This document shows positions 1 through 4,818 of a DNA stretch of 6,374 bases, piece after piece. Both the position numbers and the translations under genes were made by a program. The stretch comes from Desulfofustis sp. (lineage in GTDB: Bacteria > Desulfobacterota > Desulfobulbia > Desulfobulbales > Desulfocapsaceae). Below the pieces are notes generated by a model that was given only the letters and a program-made list of their open reading frames with translations, had not been told where the DNA came from and did no database searches. How positions within the stretch are numbered: the stretch's first letter is position 1; the number at the start of each line of letters is the position of its first letter. The DNA is taken from contig JAUVWB010000093.1 in the NCBI GenBank assembly GCA_030604345.1, forward strand, positions 1 through 6,374, read 5' to 3'.

Positions 1-15
1 ATTCCCTACTAGTGG

Positions 16-46
16 TTGACATATCGCCGTTGGTGTGAGAATTAAT
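16..46 (+). promoter_or_regulatory. weak candidate promoter upstream of folD
   Basis: A perfect TTGACA lies at 16-21. The best -10-like hexamer downstream is ATTAAT at 41-46 (4 of 6 matches), but the 19-bp spacer is long. A second weak option is TTGACT at 64-69 with TGCAGT at 87-92, which has a 17-bp spacer but a poor -10. I see no gene in 1-129, so folD may start its own transcript here. The window begins too close to exclude read-through from further left. Confidence 0.25.
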
Positions 47-129
47 TGGGCGTGATCGGATAGTTGACTCATGCTCCAGGGACGTTTGCAGTATCTCTCT
101 ACTCACTTCTACATGGAGGAAACGGCACC

Positions 130-1017
130 ATGACTGCAGAAATCATCAGCGGAACCGAGATCAGCAAGGCCATTTTGGCGGAAATCAAACAGGAAGTTGC
201 CGAGATGAAGGCAAAGACCGGCAAGGTGCCAGGCCTGGTCACCATCCTCGTGGGTGAGAACCCCGCATCGGTCAGCTATGTCACCCTCAAGGTCAAAACG
301 GCTCTGGATCTGGGCTTCAATGAGATCCAGGACAACCAGCCGGCCGATATCTCCGAGGCGGACCTGCTGGGATTGATCGACAAATACAACAAGGACCCGT
401 CCATTCACGGAATCCTCGTCCAATTGCCGTTGCCGAAACACGTGGACGAAAAGAAGGTCCTCAACGCCATCGACCCGGACAAGGACGTGGATGCCTTCCA
501 TCCGGTCAATGTTGGCCGCCTGATGATCGGCGGCGACGAGGTACGTTTTCTACCCTGCACTCCGGCCGGCATCCAGGAGCTGATCATCCGCAGCGGGACC
601 GAGACGAAAGGCGCCGAGGTGGTGGTGGTCGGGCGGTCCAATATCGTCGGCAAGCCCATCGCCATGATGATGGCCCAGAAGGGCGTCGGCGCCAACAGCA
701 CGGTAACCATTGTCCACACCGGCACCAAGGACCTGGCGAGCCATTGCCAACGGGCCGACATCCTGATTGTGGCGGCAGGCGTCCCCAACCTGGTCAAGCC
801 CGAATGGATCAAACCGGGCGCCACCGTCATCGATGTGGGCGTCAACCGGGTCGGGAAAAATGAGAAAACCGGCAAAGCGATCCTGCGCGGAGATGTTGAT
901 TTCGACAAGGCCAAGGAGATCGCCGGTAAGATCACTCCGGTCCCGGGTGGCGTCGGACCAATGACCATCTGCATGTTGATGCGCAACACCCTTCGCTCCG
1001 CCCAAAAGAGCATCTAA
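130..1017 (+). CDS. folD: bifunctional methylenetetrahydrofolate dehydrogenase / methenyltetrahydrofolate cyclohydrolase
   Basis: FolD (295 aa) interconverts 5,10-methylene-THF and 10-formyl-THF in the cytoplasm, feeding one-carbon units to purine and formyl-Met synthesis and, in some anaerobes, to the Wood-Ljungdahl methyl branch. The catalytic domain shows Y50 and K54 (SYVTLKVK), Q98 (VQLPLP) and D121 (DKDVDAFHP), at the same positions as the E. coli catalytic residues. PCTPAG at 142-147 leads into the Rossmann domain with VVVGRSNIVGKP at 165-176, and PVPGGVGPMT lies near the C-terminus. The ATG at 130 is chosen because GGAGGAAA lies at 116-123 with good spacing, and the product then has the normal family length. 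An in-frame TTG at 64 would add 22 unrelated residues. The one oddity is Ala at 122, where DVDG is the usual form. FolD identity is near certain; any link to acetyl-CoA metabolism is inference. Confidence 0.97.
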   Translation: MTAEIISGTEISKAILAEIKQEVAEMKAKTGKVPGLVTILVGENPASVSYVTLKVKTALDLGFNEIQDNQPADISEADLLGLIDKYNKDPSIHGILVQLPLPKHVDEKKVLNAIDPDKDVDAFHPVNVGRLMIGGDEVRFLPCTPAGIQELIIRSGTETKGAEVVVVGRSNIVGKPIAMMMAQKGVGANSTVTIVHTGTKDLASHCQRADILIVAAGVPNLVKPEWIKPGATVIDVGVNRVGKNEKTGKAILRGDVDFDKAKEIAGKITPVPGGVGPMTICMLMRNTLRSAQKSI

Positions 1018-1027
1018 CCCACTCTCC

Positions 1028-1061
1028 TGCCCGGCCGGCGTTCAACGGCACCGGCCGGGCA
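1028..1061 (+). terminator. strong GC hairpin after folD (terminator-like, no U tract)
   Basis: The arms TGCCCGGCCGG (1028-1038) and CCGGCCGGGCA (1051-1061) are perfectly complementary over 11 bp, with a 12-nt loop. No T-run follows on either strand, so this is not a canonical intrinsic terminator. It could stabilise the folD mRNA 3' end, pause polymerase, or reduce expression of the next gene, whose start is only 19 nt past the stem. Confidence 0.5.
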
Positions 1062-1080
1062 GCCAACAGCCAGAGGCGGC

Positions 1081-2508
1081 ATGCGCATATTTATCAGCCT
1101 TTTTCTGGTCATCGTTCTGGTGGTCGTCTGTTTTCCAATCATTATCCTCTATTGCACCTTCACGCTGGCGCAAGGAATCGACCTCCCGGCCCTGATCAGC
1201 CAACCGGAGACCATCTCCACCGCTCAGATCATCACCCTCGTCGCCGTTATTCTGCTGCCGCTTTCTCTGATGGTGTTCGTTTCGCCGCTCTTTCAGCTGA
1301 CACCTCGTCGCCACCGGCTCGGCTCATTGTTACGCGTGCTCCTGATCGTGCTGATGTTCGCCTTTATCGGCTACCAGGTGATCGATGGACGGAAGATCTA
1401 CCAGATGTATACCCAGAAGGATCTTGTGGTCAGGCATAGTGATTCCGGCAAGGCCACGTTTCTCCTTTCCTCGTTGCTCAACGGATCCCTGGGCCCCACG
1501 CCGACCGCTCTGCCGGTGGATGATGCGGATTTTCTCGGCCAGTTATTGAAGCGCCGGCAGGAAATCGAAAGCAGCTGGGAGGTCATCACCCCCTACCGAT
1601 TGGTCATCGAGCAATTGGCTGACCTCTCGGTCCTGCCCCAGCCTCTGGATCTCGCTCGGTCCGGCACGCCGCCAGCGACCGAGACGCTGGCGGCGGTCTG
1701 CAGTATCCACCTGGCCCATGCCGCGCTTCAGTTGGAACTGAACAACCATGAGCAAGGTATGGATGAGCTGACGACCCTCTATCTGGTCGCAACCCGCGGC
1801 CTGGCCGGGGCTGTTCACATCGAGGAAAAGCGGGTCTGGGCCACCGCCCTGCGACAAGCCATCAGGCTGGGCTACGGCCTTGCCATCGACATCAATACCC
1901 GTTACGACCAGCTTCGTCTCCTTGCCGCCGGCATGCCCCGTCTCAGCACGGAACAGACAAACCTGCACCGCGTCTGGCTGGCGGAGTATGTCCTTGGCAT
2001 CGAGCGCTTGTCGTTGCCGCCTGCCACCATCCTTGCCCACCGCTTTCCGCCCGGAACCAGGCGACCATTCCTGCTGCAGGCTCTCCCACCGCAGGTATTC
2101 GCCTTCGGTTATGGGTTCTTGTTCCAGAAAAACAGAACGGCAGCCGCGCTCAAGGCCTTTTGGGAGCCGGTCATCGAGGCCGCCCCAGGCAATGACGCAG
2201 CGTTTCAACAGGGCTGGCGGGACCGCTCCTTTTTCTCCAACGAACCGCCTCTCCGTAACTTCAGCGGTTGGTATTTCCATCGGCCGACCGACCGGCGCGA
2301 AGACGAACGGCAGCTCGCTGAGCTGTATCAACTCAGTGACCTGTATACCGCTTTTTTACAGGGGAAACTGGAAGTAAACGACGATTTCGCCGCCTACCTC
2401 AACTCCCCGGGACGAATCATCACCTCCGAAGGTGAGCGCTTACGGGATGCAGGCGACGACGGCATAACGGGCACCGACGATGATATCGAGCTCGCTCCGC
2501 TCTACTGA
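1081..2508 (+). CDS. membrane-anchored protein of unknown function with C-terminal Ca-loop-like motif
   Basis: I do not recognise this 475-aa protein. Three hydrophobic segments are visible at about residues 3-29, 49-71 and 82-101. The rest (about 105-475) is soluble, helix-rich and Leu/Ala/Arg-rich, with no enzyme motif I can name. The third segment is preceded by a positive stretch (PRRHRLGSLLR), which suggests that end is cytoplasmic and the large domain extracytoplasmic. The last 20 residues (456-475) begin DAGDDGITGTDDDI, closely resembling the D-x-G-x-DG-xx-GT-x-DDI calcium-binding tail of GspG-type pseudopilins, but there is no prepilin peptidase site or pilin helix. The start is preceded by AGAGG at 1072-1076, a rather close ribosome binding site. 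The gene lies 63 nt after folD on the same strand, so co-transcription is possible despite the hairpin between them. That the frame is coding is well supported by the coherent hydrophobic segments; its role is unknown. Confidence 0.85.
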   Translation: MRIFISLFLVIVLVVVCFPIIILYCTFTLAQGIDLPALISQPETISTAQIITLVAVILLPLSLMVFVSPLFQLTPRRHRLGSLLRVLLIVLMFAFIGYQVIDGRKIYQMYTQKDLVVRHSDSGKATFLLSSLLNGSLGPTPTALPVDDADFLGQLLKRRQEIESSWEVITPYRLVIEQLADLSVLPQPLDLARSGTPPATETLAAVCSIHLAHAALQLELNNHEQGMDELTTLYLVATRGLAGAVHIEEKRVWATALRQAIRLGYGLAIDINTRYDQLRLLAAGMPRLSTEQTNLHRVWLAEYVLGIERLSLPPATILAHRFPPGTRRPFLLQALPPQVFAFGYGFLFQKNRTAAALKAFWEPVIEAAPGNDAAFQQGWRDRSFFSNEPPLRNFSGWYFHRPTDRREDERQLAELYQLSDLYTAFLQGKLEVNDDFAAYLNSPGRIITSEGERLRDAGDDGITGTDDDIELAPLY

Positions 2509-2570
2509 AGCTGCCGGACGAACCACACGAGAACCGGCGTAACCGGTAATCGCGGCTGATGTATGATCGA

Positions 2571-3365
2571 TCAATAGTAGGGATCGACGCGGATCTCCAG
2601 CGAACCGACCCCGTCAACCGACTCGGCCGCTTCGCTGATACGCTCCCTGATGACTCTCTCCTGTTCCTCAGGGGCCTTGACGTTGATGTAGACGTTGCCG
2701 TCCACCGCATTGACGCCGGCCTGCGGAAAATCGAACAGGGCGGCCCGCACCTCGGCGGCCAGGGCCAAGTCTCTCACCTTGGCAAGCGATTGTTCGGTGG
2801 GCTGATAGCAAGGCAGCTGCGCGGCCCGGCAAATGAGCTGAGCGGCATCATCGACCCCGATCGAGCTGACATTGATCACCAGATCGTACAGGCTCGGATC
2901 CACGATGTCGATACCGTACAGAAAGAGCGCCCATTTCTGGCGCTCTTCGTCGTCGTGCTTCAACTGCAGGCGCGCCTGATCGACGCTGATGTTTTGCCGT
3001 ACCGCCTCGCTGGCCACCCGATCATCCAGGTCGGCGATGATCCGCACTTTCAGCAGATGCTGGACATCGTAGAAGAAAAATTGGCCGGCAATACCATGAT
3101 AGACGTACCGGTCGTCCTTCAAATGGCGCAGAATCGCCGAAGAGATAAAGTTGACATACCGCTCCCGGCCGAATGAGTACCGTTCCAGAATCTGCGTTGC
3201 ATGCTGGATATTGCGCATCAATTTTATTTCCGGGATATCGAACTCTTCACTGGAAGCGAGCAGAGAATCGCGTGATATACACCCATAGCCGAGCGTTTCA
3301 GCCACCTTATGGGCGACCTCCCGGCCCCGATAATAACTCCCCCGCGAAATACAGATGATCGACAT
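2571..3365 (-). CDS. cytidylate kinase-like protein with C-terminal BON-like domain
   Basis: This 264-aa protein has an N-terminal P-loop kinase-like domain of the cytidylate-kinase-like family (about residues 1-180). It begins SIICISRGSYYRGREVA and continues with GYGCISRDSLL, YHGIAGQFF (89-97), RIIADLDDR (108-116) and DDEERQKW (138-145), all typical of that group. Residues about 200-260 (LAAEVRAALFDFP...VDGNVYINV...VDGVGSLEIRV) look like a BON-type fold, often a ligand- or membrane-interaction module. The phosphate loop is atypical: SYYRG replaces the usual GSGG and Arg15 sits where classical kinases have Lys, so catalysis on CMP should not be assumed. A sensor or regulatory nucleotide-binding role is an alternative. 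The start at 3365 is chosen over an in-frame upstream start at 3404 because AGGAGT (minus strand, about 3372-3377) sits 6 nt before it and the conserved SIICISRG follows directly. The gene is convergent to the membrane-protein gene, with a 62-bp gap. Confidence 0.88.
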   Translation of the reverse strand: MSIICISRGSYYRGREVAHKVAETLGYGCISRDSLLASSEEFDIPEIKLMRNIQHATQILERYSFGRERYVNFISSAILRHLKDDRYVYHGIAGQFFFYDVQHLLKVRIIADLDDRVASEAVRQNISVDQARLQLKHDDEERQKWALFLYGIDIVDPSLYDLVINVSSIGVDDAAQLICRAAQLPCYQPTEQSLAKVRDLALAAEVRAALFDFPQAGVNAVDGNVYINVKAPEEQERVIRERISEAAESVDGVGSLEIRVDPYY

Positions 3366-3439
3366 GAAACACTCCTTTCGACAGTCACAAGCCAACTCCG
3401 CCACGAGCGGCCACGCGCCGCTCCCTTTTCCCTATCACA

Positions 3440-3495
3440 AAAGAGCAGGGCAGGCAACTGCCATCTGCCGCTGCCGGTCAATTCCAGGGCTCTTT
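3440..3495 (-). other. possible structured 5' leader of the kinase-like gene
   Basis: AAAGAGC (3440-3446) and GCTCTTT (3489-3495) are complementary 7-mers. Between them, GGCAG and CTGCC can form a small nested hairpin. If the minus-strand promoter near 3530-3558 is used, this lies inside a leader of about 158 nt ahead of the kinase-like gene. I match it to no known riboswitch, and the outer stem encloses a large, loosely paired interior. Confidence 0.25.
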
Positions 3496-3508
3496 CAACT
3501 TTTTTCTG

Positions 3509-3537
3509 TTATCTCCGGCAATGATGTCTATTATAAT
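3509..3537 (+). promoter_or_regulatory. sigma-70-type promoter for the small zinc-protein pair
   Basis: A perfect TATAAT -10 lies at 3532-3537. A 17-bp spacer separates it from a weak TTATCT -35 at 3509-3514 (3 of 6 matches). Transcription would begin near 3544 and give a leader of about 55 nt before the ATG at 3600. A perfect 10-bp palindrome, CCACCGGTGG (3565-3574), lies in that leader and could be an operator. Confidence 0.55.
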
Positions 3538-3558
3538 GGCAGTGATAATCAGTGGTAA
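3530..3558 (-). promoter_or_regulatory. overlapping divergent promoter for the kinase-like gene
   Basis: Read on the minus strand, 3530-3535 is also TATAAT because the core TATTATAAT is nearly symmetric. A 17-bp spacer leads to TTACCA at 3553-3558 as the -35 (4 of 6 matches). It would start transcription near 3523 toward the kinase-like gene. The two -10 hexamers share four base pairs, so the two directions would compete for polymerase. Confidence 0.45.
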
Positions 3559-3599
3559 CCAACACCACCGGTGGCCAGCCCACCCGGAGACACGGCACT

Positions 3600-3806
3600 A
3601 TGGGCTTCTGCAGAAATCATCCGGACCGCGAAACACCATACCGCTGCTTGAAACACGGGTATTTCCTCTGTGAGCAGTGTCTGGCCTGCGGCGACCCGAA
3701 ACTCTATTGTGCCCACCGGCCGTCGTGTCTGATCCATTTTCTGACCAGAAAGAAAAAAAAGCAGTCCGAGCACGGCGTCTCGCTTGCATCGCCACCCACT
3801 ACCTAG
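3600..3806 (+). CDS. small B-box-like zinc-binding protein
   Basis: This 68-aa protein is packed with potential zinc ligands: C4, H7, C16, H19, C24, C27, C30, C37, H39, C43 and H46. The spacing C-x2-H ... C-x2-H ... C-x2-C-x2-C ... C-x-H resembles a B-box or related cross-brace zinc fold, although the usual assignment of pairs is unclear. A basic run RKKKK (50-54) follows, then a weakly ordered tail. There is no signal peptide, so it should be cytoplasmic. The ATG at 3600 has GGAGA at 3586-3590, 9 nt upstream; an in-frame start at 3552 lacks this. The gene ends 14 nt before the next small Cys-rich gene and both follow one clear promoter, so they form an operon. From memory, similar small proteins (PDRE-x2-YRC-x-KH) occur in Desulfobacterota and Geobacter relatives. 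Their function is unknown; a protein- or RNA-contacting adaptor is only a guess. Confidence 0.82.
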   Translation: MGFCRNHPDRETPYRCLKHGYFLCEQCLACGDPKLYCAHRPSCLIHFLTRKKKKQSEHGVSLASPPTT

Positions 3807-3807
3807 C

Positions 3808-3816
3808 AAAGGAGGT
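3808..3816 (+). promoter_or_regulatory. near-perfect Shine-Dalgarno for the zinc-ribbon gene
   Basis: AAAGGAGGT matches the anti-Shine-Dalgarno very closely and ends 4 nt before the ATG at 3821. It begins directly after the preceding stop codon (3804-3806). This fixes the start of the second small gene and predicts strong translation relative to its partner. Confidence 0.85.
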
Positions 3817-3820
3817 CACC

Positions 3821-3994
3821 ATGTCCAATCAGCATTGTCCCGGTTTCGAAAGCAACAAAACCCTCCAGGAAATCAAGGTCAAGTGCCCGAAATGCGGCCA
3901 GGAAAAAGAGCTCTTCTCCGATGAACTCAGCAAACAGGTCACCTGCAGCGGTTGTGGCGCCACGTACGATCCGGCTGCCAACAAAGTAGCATAG
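3821..3994 (+). CDS. small zinc-ribbon protein
   Basis: This 57-aa protein carries two CxxC knuckles, C22-P-K-C25-G and C42-S-G-C45-G, separated by 16 residues, which is the classic zinc-ribbon layout. A further Cys6 lies in the N-terminal motif HCPGFESNKTL. The intervening EKELFSDEL is a recurrent signature of this small family as I remember it from Desulfobacterota. It is too short for an enzyme. A nucleic-acid- or protein-binding role, or zinc storage, is plausible but not shown. An in-frame upstream start at 3677 would run through the preceding gene in another frame and is rejected, because the very strong ribosome binding site points to 3821. It is the second gene of the two-gene operon, and a large hairpin follows 19 nt after the stop. 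Confidence 0.85.
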   Translation: MSNQHCPGFESNKTLQEIKVKCPKCGQEKELFSDELSKQVTCSGCGATYDPAANKVA

Positions 3995-4013
3995 GCAGCG
4001 CCCCCAACAAAGA

Positions 4014-4050
4014 CAACAAGGGGAGCGGCCGGCGGCCGCGCCCCTTGTTG
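4014..4050. terminator. long GC-rich hairpin, probable bidirectional terminator
   Basis: CAACAAGGGG (4014-4023) pairs perfectly with CCCCTTGTTG (4041-4050). After one A/G mismatch, the inner GCGGCC (4025-4030) pairs with GGCCGC (4034-4039) around a 3-nt loop. The stem has 16 pairs, and a flanking CCAACAA gives an alternative lower pairing with TTGTTGG. It sits between converging transcription units. No clean U-run follows on the plus strand; the minus strand continues TCTTTGTTGG, which is moderately U-rich. Confidence 0.6.
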
Positions 4051-4068
4051 TTGGCAGCAATGAACAGA

Positions 4069-4085
4069 GATCGTTGCTAACGATC
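4069..4085 (-). other. hairpin overlapping the stop codon of the poly-His gene
   Basis: GATCGTT (4069-4075) and AACGATC (4079-4085) form a perfect 7-bp stem with a 3-nt loop. The right arm overlaps the TGA stop at 4084-4086. It may protect the 3' end of the mRNA or assist termination together with the larger hairpin to its left. No U-run is present. Confidence 0.35.
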
Positions 4086-4341
4086 AGTGGTGATGATGGT
4101 GATGGTGGTGGTGATGTGAACCATCGTCGTCGGCGGCGGGTCCACCCAGCCGATCCAGCATATCCCTGAGAATATGGCTGACTGCGTTCATCTGGTTGAC
4201 GGCATTGTCGAGGTCCCCGGCCAAGTCCTGACGTTTTTCCTCGGCCATGATTGTCCGCCATTTCAGGAACTCAGCCACATGGCCGCCGTTATGCTCAATC
4301 CAGTGTTGCAGGAGAATTTTCAGTTTTTCCGTTTGTTCCAT
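4084..4341 (-). CDS. small helical protein with native C-terminal deca-histidine tail, probable nickel-binding protein
   Basis: This 85-aa protein is two-part. Residues 1-66 are predicted helical, starting MEQTEKLKILLQHWIEHNGGH; H13, H17 and H21 are spaced four residues apart, placing a possible metal site on one helix face. A short linker (GGPAADDDGS) leads to ten consecutive histidines, 76-85, at the very end. The HWIEHN-x2-H-x2-EF signature recalls a family I associate with cobalt/nickel proteins, though I cannot confirm a name. The His codons are mixed (6 CAC, 4 CAT). The start at 4341 has GAGGG just upstream and lies 35 nt after the CooT-like gene. That pairing matches R. rubrum, where CooT is followed by His-rich CooJ, so nickel chaperoning or storage is the best inference. 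It is shorter than CooJ and not clearly homologous to it. Nickel is preferred over zinc or cobalt only because of the neighbour. Confidence 0.85.
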   Translation of the reverse strand: MEQTEKLKILLQHWIEHNGGHVAEFLKWRTIMAEEKRQDLAGDLDNAVNQMNAVSHILRDMLDRLGGPAADDDGSHHHHHHHHHH

Positions 4342-4376
4342 GGGTATCCCTCGTACACGTGAGAACGATTCACCAA

Positions 4377-4562
4377 TCAGCCGTTTTGCTGCAACCGAAC
4401 CAGGCCGCCCATAAAATCGATCGAACGAATTGCCGCGTTCTTGACCTCGGCTGCCTCGGCAAACAGAGTCGAAATCTTGATCGTCGAGCCGTCCACCACC
4501 AGATTCGTCACATCTTCGTAGCGCTGCTGCTCGACCCCCGGTTTTTCCACAACCACGATCAT
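4377..4562 (-). CDS. CooT-family nickel-binding protein (N-terminus uncertain)
   Basis: The 61-aa product has the CooT-family pattern: a small beta-rich protein with YEDVTNLVVDGSTIKISTLF (15-34) and IRSIDFMGGLVRL (45-57). R. rubrum CooT is a small dimeric nickel protein of the carbon monoxide dehydrogenase maturation operon whose metal is held by Cys2. Here the first usable start, ATG at 4562, gives a protein without any cysteine. In frame just upstream are codons AGT TGT CAT, so the expected Cys2 is present in the DNA exactly where M-C-x-x would align, but AGT is not a start and a stop lies further up with no ATG, GTG or TTG between. The AGGGG at 4578-4582 is 6 nt from the AGT but 15 nt from the ATG. 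It is probably the first gene of an operon with the poly-His gene. Family confidence is good; the true N-terminus is open. Confidence 0.78.
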   Translation of the reverse strand: MIVVVEKPGVEQQRYEDVTNLVVDGSTIKISTLFAEAAEVKNAAIRSIDFMGGLVRLQQNG

Positions 4563-4818
4563 ATGACAACTAAACCACCCCTTTTCTTGGCAGCAAACTG
4601 CTGCACGTCGTCGTTGCGGGAGTTATCGAGATGACCCTAACTCATCGGCACCGAGCCGACAACTTCTTTCTCAGACGCCCGCCTTTCTCTGCCGGATGCG
4701 GCAATCGATGGTGGTCGTCGTATTTGACCATGGAATCATGGAGAGAAATCGGCTACCATCCCAACAGGAAAGAAAATCGATCGCCGCTCACATCGTCAAT
4801 TCAAATCGGAGAATCGGG
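4563..4818. other. 256-bp divergent intergenic region
   Basis: This spacer separates the CooT/poly-His operon (-) from the ferritin-like gene (+) and must hold both promoters. I find only weak candidates: TTGACC at 4724-4729 (+) without a good -10, and GATAAC on the minus strand (plus 4622-4627) without a -35. Small inverted repeats TCGGC/GCCGA (4645-4659) and a direct repeat CATGGAATCATGG near 4728-4741 are visible. No NikR- or Fur-type operator is convincing. Confidence 0.5.

Noticed and set aside
64..129. Upstream in-frame TTG start for folD
   Set aside because: It adds 22 residues unlike any FolD N-terminus and has no ribosome binding site, whereas the ATG at 130 has a strong one and numbers the catalytic residues as in E. 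coli.
405..1013. Long open frames antisense to folD (also 550-1005 and 109-501)
   Set aside because: They lie opposite a clear folD gene, have no ribosome binding site support and are rich in residues typical of reverse-strand reading of GC-rich genes.
1543..2331. 262-codon frame antisense to the membrane-protein gene
   Set aside because: Its composition matches a shadow of the plus-strand gene. The plus frame has coherent transmembrane segments and a defined C-terminal motif.
2533..2547. ACCGG/CCGGT dyad between the convergent genes as a terminator
   Set aside because: The stem is only 5 bp, with no U-run on either strand.
2559..3176. 205-codon plus-strand frame opposite the kinase-like gene
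   Set aside because: The minus-strand frame carries recognisable family motifs and a good ribosome binding site. This one shows none.
3543..3549. TGATAAT half-site suggesting a Fur or PerR box next to the divergent promoter
   Set aside because: The matching second half (ATTATCA after one base) is not present; only about 3 of 7 bases agree.
4087..4116. His10 tract as a cloning-vector remnant
   Set aside because: The flanking sequence is ordinary genomic coding DNA with no vector features, the His codons are mixed, and the neighbour is a nickel-type gene.
4084..4569. Extended 161-aa version of the poly-His protein from a TTG at 4569
   Set aside because: The TTG has good Shine-Dalgarno spacing, but the added 76 residues are Arg/Gly/Ser-rich with no structure and overlap the CooT-like gene in another frame. 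The ATG at 4341 has its own ribosome binding site.
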